Positions 56,087 through 64,000 of a DNA stretch of 64,000 bases are shown here, piece after piece. The stretch is from Bacteroides coprosuis DSM 18011 (GTDB taxonomy: Bacteria > Bacteroidota > Bacteroidia > Bacteroidales > Bacteroidaceae): assembly GCA_000212915.1 (NCBI GenBank), contig CM001167.1:2844780-2908779 (forward strand), written 5' to 3'. The translations under genes and the position numbers were made by a program. The notes beneath the pieces are model-generated. The model had not been told where the DNA came from. It ran no database searches and saw nothing but the letters and a program-made list of their open reading frames with translations. Positions within the stretch are counted from its first letter, which is position 1, and each line of letters begins with the position of its first letter.

Positions 56087-57054
56087 TGATTAATCTCCTT
56101 TCTAAACTCTAATTTCGTATTATTTCTTGATATTTGCTCCATTTTAATTACTAAATGTTCTAAAAAAGACACATAAGCTGGTGATTTAGGATTAGAGGGG
56201 CGATGTGCCATACTTTTTGATATTTGCTCACATTGAGATATTAAACTATCTGTATCTTTTAAAAAGAAAGTTTGTCTAAATTTTTCCCAGATATAATCTA
56301 CAGCTAAAAAAGAAGGATGAGCCATATCATCAGCAAAAAAACGATAATCTCTCAACTCATCAAGTACTATCTCATAAGAAGGAAAATAAAAAACAGAATC
56401 TGGAAACAATTGCTCCAATGCATCAATCGCGAGTAATAAAGTAGCTTTACTCAATTGATTTTGATGTAATCCATCGCTAATATGACGAATCGGACTTACT
56501 GAAAAAATAATTTTTAACTGAGGAGATATCTCTTGTATATTTTTAATAAGAGTTTTATAAACCTCGACAATTTCAGGCACACTCAGTTTCTCTCTACGAA
56601 ATTGTTTATTAGGAACTTTATGGCAATTCGAAACCACCGCCCCATCTTCTATTCTTTTATATACCCAAGCTGAGCCAAACGTGATAAACAAGTAGTCTAA
56701 ATTGTGTAATTTTTCACGAATCTGTTGTAACCTTGAGTTGATCTTATCAAGAATATCTTCTTTCCTCAACGCAGAAAAAGATCCATGATGCATCCAGCTA
56801 TGCCACTCCCCATTATATAAAAACAAATCATCTTCTAAGTATAGCTTTTCACTACACATCTCTCTAATTGCTGTTTCTATAGACAAAGGATTATACAAGA
56901 CACCATAAGGATTCACAGTGCAATCAAGCTTTGCCTGAACTAATTTATCTCCTATATGTTCTGAAAAACAGGAACCTAGACTAAGAATAGAATGATTGTG
57001 ATTAATCTTGGGATATTCTTTTGATTTAATTTCAACTGGAGTTCTTAAATTCAT
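56053..57054 (-). CDS. GSCFA domain protein
   Basis: This 333-residue protein has the family signature in SLGSCFSEHIG (about 26-36), FITFGSAWVYK and FSVSPIRHISDG, consistent with an SGNH/GDSL-like hydrolase fold; a His and Asp in DDMAHPS may complete the active site. The function is not established; family members are often next to murF-alr in Bacteroidetes, as here, with a 34-nt overlap. A -7 element TATTTTTG lies on the minus strand at 57082-57075. Confidence 0.85.
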   Translation of the reverse strand: MNLRTPVEIKSKEYPKINHNHSILSLGSCFSEHIGDKLVQAKLDCTVNPYGVLYNPLSIETAIREMCSEKLYLEDDLFLYNGEWHSWMHHGSFSALRKEDILDKINSRLQQIREKLHNLDYLFITFGSAWVYKRIEDGAVVSNCHKVPNKQFRREKLSVPEIVEVYKTLIKNIQEISPQLKIIFSVSPIRHISDGLHQNQLSKATLLLAIDALEQLFPDSVFYFPSYEIVLDELRDYRFFADDMAHPSFLAVDYIWEKFRQTFFLKDTDSLISQCEQISKSMAHRPSNPKSPAYVSFLEHLVIKMEQISRNNTKLEFRKEINQCHIQLKKLRE

Positions 57055-57257
57055 TTTTTACTAGTATTATAGTACAAAAATAGTTACTTATTCTTGATTA
57101 GAATATTATTTTAATAAACAGACTTATTATTAATCTATTAATTCATAATTAAGCATAGAATAGAATAAAGAATTATCATTATTCGCATTTTATACCTACT
57201 TTTGAGTTTACCTTGGAGTTTGCAAACTACAAAATAGACTATTTACTCTTTCTTTTG

Positions 57258-57265
57258 TAGCTTTG
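57258..57265 (+). promoter_or_regulatory. -7 element for dxs-trkA-trkH
   Basis: TAGCTTTG, 19 nt before the dxs start codon, in the region divergent from the GSCFA gene. Confidence 0.55.
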
Positions 57266-57284
57266 CACAATAACATTTTGAAGA

Positions 57285-59189
57285 ATGGAAAAGAAGTCAA
57301 AATATAGCTTACTCGATAATATATCTTCTCCATACGATCTACGTAAATTAAACTTAGATCAACTAGAGCAACTTTGTGCTGAATTACGTGAAGACATCAT
57401 TGATGAGCTTTCTTGTAATCCTGGACATTTCGCAGCTAGTTTAGGAGTGGTAGAATTAACAGTTGCACTACACTACATTTTTAATACTCCTTATGACCGA
57501 TTAGTATGGGATGTCGGGCATCAAGCGTATGTTCATAAAATTTTGACCGGTAGAAAAGACATCTTTTATACCAACAGAAAATTTAAAGGCATTAAGCCAT
57601 TCCCTTCTCCTGATGAGAGTGAATATGACACTTTCACCTGTGGCCATGCATCCAACTCTATATCTGCTGCCTTAGGAATGTCAGTAGCTGCACGTCAGAA
57701 AGGGGAATTAGACAGACATATTGTTGCCGTAATCGGAGATGGATCTATGAGTGGTGGATTAGCTTTTGAAGGCTTGAATAATGCTTCTTCTATACCAAAC
57801 AACTTGCTTATCATTCTTAATGATAATGATATGTCCATTGATAAAAGTGTAGGTGGCATGAAGCAATATCTCGTAAACCTGACTACTTCTCAACCTTATA
57901 ACCAAGTGAGATATCAAGCAGCGAAGGTTTTACGAAAAATGAATATTTTAAACGACGATCGTAGAAATGCCTTAATACGTCTAGGTAATAGTTTAAAATC
58001 CGTAGCCATGCAGCAGCAGAATATATTTGAAGGCTTGAATATTCGCTACTTTGGACCAATTGATGGTCATGATGTAAAAAATATAGCCCGAGTACTTAGA
58101 GACATAAAGGAGATGGAAGGTCCTAAACTTTTACACCTCCATACGATTAAAGGAAAAGGCTTTGAGCCTGCCGAAAAACATGCTACAATATGGCATGCTC
58201 CAGGAAAGTTTAATCCTATAACCGGAGAAAGAATTGTATCTGACACAAGTGGTTTAGCTCCTAAATTTCAAGATGTTTTTGGTCATACACTACTTGAACT
58301 AGCAGAAAAAAACAACAAAATCATTGGAGTAACACCCGCTATGCCTTCTGGTTGTTCTATGAATATAATGATGAAATCAATGCCCGAAAGAGCATTTGAT
58401 GTGGGGATAGCAGAAGGACATGCTGTAACCTTCTCAGGAGGAATGGCAAAAGATGGATTGCTTCCTTTTTGCAACATTTACTCATCCTTCATTCAACGTG
58501 CTTATGATAACATTATTCATGATGTAGCAATATTAAAACTGCCAGTGGTACTCTGTCTAGATAGAGCAGGTTTAGTGGGAGAAGATGGTCCAACACATCA
58601 TGGTGCTTTCGATTTAGCATTCCTACGCCCTATCCCTAATTTAACAATTTCCTCACCGATGGATGAGAAAGAGTTAAGAAGGCTCATGTATACAGCTCAA
58701 CTTCCCGACAAAGGTCCTTTTGTTATACGTTATCCGCGTGGTAGAGGTGTTTGTCCGAATTGGAAATGTGAGTTAGAAGAAATTACTATTGGAACAGGTA
58801 GAGAGATAATAAAAGGGACAGATTTAGCTGTTATCACTTTAGGACCAATCGGAAATAGTGCACAAAACGTGATTGAAAAATTAAATAATGAAGGAAATCA
58901 TATTGCTCTTTATGACTTACGTTTTTTAAAGCCTCTTGACCAAGACTTATTACATCAGATTGGACAAAATTTCAAGAAGATTATAACAATTGAAGATGGA
59001 GTAATTAAGGGTGGTATGGGTACTGCTATACTTGAATTCATGGCAGATAATAGTTATACTCCATCCATATACCGAATGGGTATTCCCGATGAGTTTATAG
59101 AACATGGTAGTGTAAATGAACTTTATAAAGTGTGCGGATTAGACGAGGATTCAATCCATGCTACAATTGTAAACAAACTAGCTGACTAA
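57285..59189 (+). CDS. dxs: 1-deoxy-D-xylulose-5-phosphate synthase
   Basis: This 634-residue thiamine diphosphate enzyme has [14 protein letters not shown], the cofactor motif [24 protein letters not shown], and the transketolase-like [15 protein letters not shown] with a C-terminal domain. It makes DXP from pyruvate and glyceraldehyde 3-phosphate, the first step of the MEP isoprenoid pathway. It is followed after 21 nt by trkA. Confidence 0.97.
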   Translation: MEKKSKYSLLDNISSPYDLRKLNLDQLEQLCAELREDIIDELSCNPGHFAASLGVVELTVALHYIFNTPYDRLVWDVGHQAYVHKILTGRKDIFYTNRKFKGIKPFPSPDESEYDTFTCGHASNSISAALGMSVAARQKGELDRHIVAVIGDGSMSGGLAFEGLNNASSIPNNLLIILNDNDMSIDKSVGGMKQYLVNLTTSQPYNQVRYQAAKVLRKMNILNDDRRNALIRLGNSLKSVAMQQQNIFEGLNIRYFGPIDGHDVKNIARVLRDIKEMEGPKLLHLHTIKGKGFEPAEKHATIWHAPGKFNPITGERIVSDTSGLAPKFQDVFGHTLLELAEKNNKIIGVTPAMPSGCSMNIMMKSMPERAFDVGIAEGHAVTFSGGMAKDGLLPFCNIYSSFIQRAYDNIIHDVAILKLPVVLCLDRAGLVGEDGPTHHGAFDLAFLRPIPNLTISSPMDEKELRRLMYTAQLPDKGPFVIRYPRGRGVCPNWKCELEEITIGTGREIIKGTDLAVITLGPIGNSAQNVIEKLNNEGNHIALYDLRFLKPLDQDLLHQIGQNFKKIITIEDGVIKGGMGTAILEFMADNSYTPSIYRMGIPDEFIEHGSVNELYKVCGLDEDSIHATIVNKLAD

Positions 59190-59210
59190 ATTAGTAGTAT
59201 TATAAAATAA

Positions 59211-60551
59211 ATGAAAATTATTATAGCAGGCGCTGGGGCTGTAGGAACGCACCTAGCCAAACTGTTGTCTAGCGAAAAGCAAGATATTATTCTATTGGAT
59301 GAAGATGAGGAAAGACTTGAATCTCTTAATTCAAATTTTGACCTCATGACTATTGTTGGATCTCCTACTTCTATCAAGGGTTTGGAAGAAGCTGGAGTAA
59401 AATCAGCAGATTTATTTATAGCAGTTACTCCTGATGAAAGTCGTAACATGACTGCTTGTATGTTAGCCTCCAATCTTGGCGCATTTAAAACAGTTGCTCG
59501 TATAGATAATTACGAATATTTATTACCTAAGAACAAAGCATTTTTTAAAGAACTAGGAGTAGACTCACTAATCTACCCCGAAATGCTTGCCGCTAAAGAA
59601 ATTGTATCTTCAATGAAGATGAGCTGGGTTCGTCAATGGTGGGAATTCTGTGGAGGAGCCTTAATCCTTCTTGGTGTAAGAATTAGAGAAAATGCCGAAT
59701 TGGTAAACACTACATTAATAGAACTAGGAGCAAATGAAATACCTTTTCACATTGTAGCAATAAAAAGAAAACAAGAAACTATTATTCCTCGAGGAAAAGA
59801 CACTATACAACTAGATGACATTGTGTATTTTACCACTACAAAAAAATACATACCCTATATTAGAAAAATAACTGGGAAAGAAGAATATCCAGATGTCCGT
59901 AATGTTATGATTATGGGAGGAAGTAGAATAGCTGCTCGTACGGCCCAATATGCTCCTGAATATATGAACATCAAAATTCTAGATACTAATATAGAGAGAT
60001 GCAATCGCTTATCTGAAGCACTAGATAATAAAATACTGATATTAAACGGAGATGGAAGAGATGTTGATCTACTTCTTGAAGAAGGTATCCACAATACAGA
60101 AGCATTTATAGCCTTAACAGGAAACTCGGAAACTAATATTCTTGCTTGTCTATCAGCAAAACGTTTAGGTGTAGCAAAAACTATAGCTGAAGTAGAAAAT
60201 GTTGATTATATCAGTATGGCTGAAAGCTTGGATATTGGAGCGGTAATCAACAAAAAGTTCATTGCAGCTAGTCATATTTATCAAATGATGCTCGAAGCTG
60301 ACGTTTCTAATGTAAAGTGTCTCACTTTTGCGAATGCTGATGTAGCTGAATTTATTGTAAAGCCAGATGCTAAAGTAACGAAGAAACTAGTAAAAAATTT
60401 AGGTTTCCCCAAAGGATTTACGGTAGGTGGGCTGATTCGTGAAGGAGAAGGCATATTGGTGAATGGAGACACACAGATACAAGCAGGTGATCACGTTGTA
60501 GTATTCTGCCTCAATACAATGATTAAGAAAATAGAAAAATTCTTCAACTAA
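59211..60551 (+). CDS. trkA: Trk potassium uptake regulatory protein TrkA
   Basis: This 446-residue cytoplasmic protein has two RCK/TrkA_N units: IIAGAGAVGTHLAKLL with an acidic strand end (LLDED), and a second VMIMGGSRIAARTAQY in which the glycine motif is less canonical. Each is followed by a TrkA_C domain. It gates the TrkH channel in response to NAD(H)/ATP. trkH begins directly after its stop, so the two form one transport operon with dxs. Confidence 0.96.
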   Translation: MKIIIAGAGAVGTHLAKLLSSEKQDIILLDEDEERLESLNSNFDLMTIVGSPTSIKGLEEAGVKSADLFIAVTPDESRNMTACMLASNLGAFKTVARIDNYEYLLPKNKAFFKELGVDSLIYPEMLAAKEIVSSMKMSWVRQWWEFCGGALILLGVRIRENAELVNTTLIELGANEIPFHIVAIKRKQETIIPRGKDTIQLDDIVYFTTTKKYIPYIRKITGKEEYPDVRNVMIMGGSRIAARTAQYAPEYMNIKILDTNIERCNRLSEALDNKILILNGDGRDVDLLLEEGIHNTEAFIALTGNSETNILACLSAKRLGVAKTIAEVENVDYISMAESLDIGAVINKKFIAASHIYQMMLEADVSNVKCLTFANADVAEFIVKPDAKVTKKLVKNLGFPKGFTVGGLIREGEGILVNGDTQIQAGDHVVVFCLNTMIKKIEKFFN

Positions 60552-60552
60552 A

Positions 60553-62001
60553 ATGATCAATACGAAATTAATCCTACGAATCATAGGAGTTCTACTACTC
60601 ATAGAATCTGCTATGCTTTTATGTAGTACAGCCGTATCTTTTTTCTATCAAGAAGATGATCTTAATAGTTTCCTTTTAACAACAGGTTTAACTGCTGCTT
60701 GTGGTGCAATACTAACTTTACTAAGTAAAGGAGCTGAAAAATACTTGGGACGCAGAGATGGATACTTTATAGTAAGCATCTCATGGATTATCGTTTCTTT
60801 ATTTGGTATGATCCCTTTTTATCATAGTGGATATATTCCCACTATTACAGATGCCTTTTTTGAGACTATATCAGGAGTTAGTAGTACTGGCAGCACTATT
60901 CTAGACAACATAGAAGAATTTCCTCATGGACTACTTTTCTGGCGTAGTATGACGCAATGGATTGGAGGACTGGGAATCATATTCTTCACTATAGCAGTAT
61001 TGCCCTTATTTGGAGTTAGCAGTATTCAGCTCTTTGCTGCTGAATCATCTGGCCCAACACATGACAAAGTTCATCCAAGAATTAGTGTTACGGCTAAGTG
61101 GATATGGTCTATCTACGCAGGAATGACTATAATAGAAACCTTTTTACTCTGTGCAGGAGGAATGACTTTTTTCGATAGTATCTGCCACGCATTTGGTACA
61201 ACAGGAACTGGAGGATTCTCTACTAAACAAACGAGCATAGCCTTTTATAATTCACCTTATATTGAATATGTTATCTCCTTTTTTATGATTCTATCTGGGG
61301 TAAATTTCACTATTCTACTCCTATTTGTTACTGGGAAATTTCAAAAGGTAATTAAAAACTCAGAACTGAAATATTATCTAGGCTCAGTTTTAGTCCTAAC
61401 TCTTGTTATAACAGTAGGTTTATACTACACATCTAATTACGGATTGGAAGAAGCCTTTAGAAAAGCTATTTTTCAAATAGGCTCAATCCATACATCAACA
61501 GGTTTTGCTACAGATAACTATATGAATTGGAATCCATTTTTATGGGGCATCTTATTTATTCCAATGATTATAGGAGCGTGTGCGGGGAGCACCTCTGGTG
61601 GCTTTAAATGCATTCGTATTGTTATCTTATCCAAGATCACAAAAAACGAATTTAAGCGAATCATACACCCCAATGTAGTGCTAAGAGTAAAGGTAAATAA
61701 TCAAATATTACCCAATACTGTCCAAAGTACGGTCTTAGCATTTAGTTTTATCTTTATTATCATTGTATTATTTTCAACTCTTTCACTTATGGCTATGGGA
61801 GTGGAGTTTTTAGAATCTTTTGGAGTTGTTATTTCTAGTATTAGTAATATGGGACCTGGATTCGGGAAATTTGGACCTGATTTTTCTTGGAGCGCATTAC
61901 CTCAGACAGCAAAATGGATATCTTCATTCTTAATGCTGTGTGGCCGTTTAGAATTATTTACCATACTATTACTATTTACACCTTCCTTTTGGCGTGGGTG
62001 A
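60553..62001 (+). CDS. trkH: Trk potassium uptake channel subunit TrkH
   Basis: This 482-residue membrane protein has the four P-loop-type filter regions of TrkH/KtrB, including GVSSTGSTIL, GTTGTGGFST and SIHTSTGFATD, and the intramembrane glycine segment GACAGSTSGGFK. It takes up K+ together with TrkA, encoded 1 nt upstream. It ends 13 nt from the convergent PqqD-like gene. Confidence 0.96.
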   Translation: MINTKLILRIIGVLLLIESAMLLCSTAVSFFYQEDDLNSFLLTTGLTAACGAILTLLSKGAEKYLGRRDGYFIVSISWIIVSLFGMIPFYHSGYIPTITDAFFETISGVSSTGSTILDNIEEFPHGLLFWRSMTQWIGGLGIIFFTIAVLPLFGVSSIQLFAAESSGPTHDKVHPRISVTAKWIWSIYAGMTIIETFLLCAGGMTFFDSICHAFGTTGTGGFSTKQTSIAFYNSPYIEYVISFFMILSGVNFTILLLFVTGKFQKVIKNSELKYYLGSVLVLTLVITVGLYYTSNYGLEEAFRKAIFQIGSIHTSTGFATDNYMNWNPFLWGILFIPMIIGACAGSTSGGFKCIRIVILSKITKNEFKRIIHPNVVLRVKVNNQILPNTVQSTVLAFSFIFIIIVLFSTLSLMAMGVEFLESFGVVISSISNMGPGFGKFGPDFSWSALPQTAKWISSFLMLCGRLELFTILLLFTPSFWRG

Positions 62002-62014
62002 GCTCTAAACAATC

Positions 62015-62371
62015 TTATCTAGCGCTTAGGAAGTCTATCAACTGATCTTTCTTTAATTGATAGAGATAAGTTACTATTCTTTCCTCATAGTCAACCTGAT
62101 TTTCAAAATGAGTGGCCAACTGAATAATAATCTTACGAATTGTACGATTTCCATCAATTAATTTCCATACTTCAGAACCATGAACATCTAACGGAACTTT
62201 AATCTCAGGAGATATTTTCTTGGGTAAAAAGTACTTATTCACCCATTTTGATTTGAATCTCAAAATACCCAACCGCACCCTTCCATCATCCATTATATAT
62301 GTAGAGATGTGACTTCTACGAATAGGAGTCACATCTAATATATTTATCTTATTATTACTCTTGCCAAACAT
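62015..62371 (-). CDS. PqqD-like small protein
   Basis: This 118-residue protein has a C-terminal PqqD-like winged helix (GSEVWKLIDGNRTIRKIIIQL, then YEERIVTYLYQLKKDQLIDF), after a basic N-terminal part (RRSHISTYIMDDGRV). PqqD folds usually recognise peptide leaders, but no peptide gene or modifying enzyme is next to it here. It overlaps the MFS gene stop by one base (TAATG), so the two are translationally coupled. Function unknown. Confidence 0.75.
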   Translation of the reverse strand: MFGKSNNKINILDVTPIRRSHISTYIMDDGRVRLGILRFKSKWVNKYFLPKKISPEIKVPLDVHGSEVWKLIDGNRTIRKIIIQLATHFENQVDYEERIVTYLYQLKKDQLIDFLSAR

Positions 62372-63786
62372 TAGCTCTTTACATTAGGTTCTTCAAGACC
62401 ATAACCGTGCTTCTTATCCTCTGCTTTAAGCCATAAGCCTAATATACATGCAAAGATACCACAAGATGCAAACACAAGCATTGCAGGGGTATAGTTATAA
62501 ACTCCATTATTAGCTATTAATACCTCTGCTGGATTAGATTTGTCTAAGACTACACCAATAATGATTGGGAATAACCACAATCCAAAATTCTGAATTAAAA
62601 AGACAATACTATAAGCTGAACCCAGATAAGTTTTATCAACTAAATGAGGTATAGAGGGCCATAGTGCAGCAGGAACCAAAGAGAATGATACCCCCAACAC
62701 AATAATTGCTGAGTATGCAACAAGTAAACTATTACTATCACCTTCTACAAAAGGATAAATAGCAAATGTCATATGACATACAAACACTAATATAGATCCA
62801 AAAATAAGCATAGTAGCACCTTTACCTTTCTTATCTAGGAACCAACCTAAAAGAGGTGTTAAGATCATAGCCCCAATTGGAAACCATGAAAACAATTGCG
62901 ACGCATCTGTAGTTGATAATCCTAAACGGTTTTCCAACATACTAGTTGCAAACTTTTGGAATGGGAAAATAGCTGCATAATAAAGTACACATAATAAAGC
63001 TGTAATGATATATACTTTATTAGTAAGTAGTTTTCCTAAATCACTCATTTTAAAACCTTCTTCAGGCTCTTCATCTAATTCTTTAGAAAGAGTAGAATCT
63101 TGAGAGTCCAACTTTTTATCCATTAAAGTGTAAACAAAGAAGGTTAAAAAACCAATACACAATAGTAAACAACAAACTGCAACAGGACGAACCACATCAG
63201 GAGTTCCTAAATTAGCAAAATAAGGAGATATCCAGAAAACAACAGCTACTCCCAAGCGAGCGATTGCCATTTCCAACCCCATAGCCAATGCCATTTCCTT
63301 ACCAGTAAACCATTTAACAATCGTTTTAGAAACTGTTATACCAGCCATTTCAATACCACAACCGAAGATAGCAAACCCTACAGATGCTAGTTTAGCAGCT
63401 GGTGGAAAAGATACAGCAAAGCTGTTCAGCAAATCATAAAGAGCATTATCTGCTCCAAACCAATCACTAATGGCATAAAGTTTAATACCTGCTCCAATAA
63501 GCATTATTATACAAGATAAAAGACCCGTAAAACGAATACCCATTTTATCTAGTATAATACCAGCGAAAAATAAGAAGAAAACAAAAACATTAAGAAAATA
63601 CTCCGAGCTAGCAAAAGTTCCGTAAACCTCGGGAGTCCATCCCTTCTGTTGCTCTAAAAGAGTTTGCAATGGTGATAATACATCAACAAACATGTAAGCA
63701 AAGAACATGGTTAATGCAACGAGAATCAATGCTGACCACCTAAGCACGGATGATTCTCTCATAGTTTCGTGAGAAATTTTATTCAT
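62371..63786 (-). CDS. MFS transporter
   Basis: This 471-residue protein has about 12 membrane segments in two halves. The loop after helix 2 (ILDKMGIRFTG) and the matching FLDKKGKGATM in the second half follow the MFS D-x-x-G-R/K pattern, and a charged cytoplasmic loop of about 30 residues (KKLDSQDSTLSKELDEEPEE) separates the halves. The substrate cannot be read; the overall pattern resembles organic-anion or sugar-phosphate type members. It is coupled to the PqqD-like gene. Confidence 0.88.
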   Translation of the reverse strand: MNKISHETMRESSVLRWSALILVALTMFFAYMFVDVLSPLQTLLEQQKGWTPEVYGTFASSEYFLNVFVFFLFFAGIILDKMGIRFTGLLSCIIMLIGAGIKLYAISDWFGADNALYDLLNSFAVSFPPAAKLASVGFAIFGCGIEMAGITVSKTIVKWFTGKEMALAMGLEMAIARLGVAVVFWISPYFANLGTPDVVRPVAVCCLLLCIGFLTFFVYTLMDKKLDSQDSTLSKELDEEPEEGFKMSDLGKLLTNKVYIITALLCVLYYAAIFPFQKFATSMLENRLGLSTTDASQLFSWFPIGAMILTPLLGWFLDKKGKGATMLIFGSILVFVCHMTFAIYPFVEGDSNSLLVAYSAIIVLGVSFSLVPAALWPSIPHLVDKTYLGSAYSIVFLIQNFGLWLFPIIIGVVLDKSNPAEVLIANNGVYNYTPAMLVFASCGIFACILGLWLKAEDKKHGYGLEEPNVKS

Positions 63787-63815
63787 TTTATATACAATTA
63801 GAAGTGTCTTAAAAC

Positions 63816-63854
63816 AATTATGGCTGTAACACGTTTCGTATTACAGCCATAATT
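63816..63854 (-). terminator. Hairpin between the C-terminal gene fragment and the MFS gene
   Basis: A 14-bp perfect stem (63816-63829 with 63841-63854), followed on the minus strand by TGTTTTAAG, lies 39 nt past the stop at 63893. Confidence 0.75.
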
Positions 63855-63892
63855 TAAGTTATAATTTTTTACTTTACAAGTACACATCAAAC

Positions 63893-64000
63893 TTATTCTG
63901 CAGAATCTGATTCAGCAGGAGTTGTTGCTTCTGATGAATTCTCGATTGGAGTTTCATTTACAGTAGTTGAAACGCCCTGATCTTGGAAGTTATAAGGATT
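63893..64000 (-). CDS. C-terminal end of a truncated gene (possibly secG)
   Basis: The minus-strand frame is open from the window edge to the TAA at 63895-63893, giving 35 residues that begin NPYNFQDQGVS and end ATTPAESDSAE. The Ser/Thr/Glu-rich, low-complexity tail is like the C-terminal ends of Bacteroidetes SecG proteins, and a secG gene before this type of MFS gene is familiar from memory. The visible part is too short to confirm the identity. Confidence 0.35.
   Translation of the reverse strand, partial: NPYNFQDQGVSTTVNETPIENSSEATTPAESDSAE

Overview
The window looks like chromosomal DNA of a low-GC member of the Bacteroidales (Bacteroidetes). Supporting signs are many -7 elements of the form TAnnTTTG, a fused MurF-alanine racemase, DUF5606, DUF3276, DUF4890 and GSCFA proteins, a hybrid two-component regulator with Reg_prop repeats, and a single-chain pyruvate:ferredoxin oxidoreductase. 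The species cannot be named from this sequence.

Region 1 (1-8501, + strand) is the unusual part. It is one tightly packed, AT-rich operon that looks like an undescribed polyketide/fatty-acyl plus ribosomal-peptide pathway. In order it encodes the C-terminus of an Sfp-type phosphopantetheinyl transferase, a FabZ-like dehydratase, a ketosynthase homologue without its catalytic histidines (chain-length-factor-like), a ketoreductase, an active-type ketosynthase and an acyl carrier protein. Three tandem short genes follow. They encode near-identical 34-35 residue peptides that differ only at the C-terminus and are too short for ordinary gene finders. After a strong hairpin come an M50 membrane metalloprotease with an N-terminal PqqD-like segment, an alpha/beta hydrolase, an LpxL/HtrB-like acyltransferase and a CPBP (CAAX-type) membrane protease. 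A convergent gene (8552-9367) encodes a membrane-anchored LytTR regulator. The inferred model is that a reduced acyl chain is built on the ACP and transferred to a peptide, which the membrane proteases then mature. The alternative is a short peptide pheromone system.

Region 2 (9601-11202) is a boundary: a decayed IS3-family element, several dyad repeats, and a tRNA-Ser(TGA) whose 3' end faces the cluster. This fits an accessory locus next to a tRNA gene, but no att duplication can be shown inside the window.

Region 3 (11303-50495) is mostly conserved core genes: mutS2, corA, sdaA, two small exported proteins, DUF5606-coaE-ybbR-yajC, nusB, DUF3276, rplY-pth-S4 protein, gcvT, pepT, eno, purL, a hybrid sensor/AraC regulator in an operon with a split chromate transporter, two GHL10-type glycosidase-like proteins, uvrA, an ATP-grasp-like protein, an AAA ATPase and nifJ. 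The hybrid regulator has arginine in place of the receiver phosphoacceptor aspartate.

Region 4 (50563-51952) is a second, independent, decayed IS3-family element. Region 5 (52486-64000) returns to core genes: tatA-tatC, a GSCFA protein with the murF-alr fusion, dxs-trkA-trkH, an MFS transporter with a PqqD-like protein, and the end of a gene that may be secG. A dispersed intergenic repeat containing TGACACCGACATG occurs at 23604-23638 and 41855-41904 in opposite orientation.
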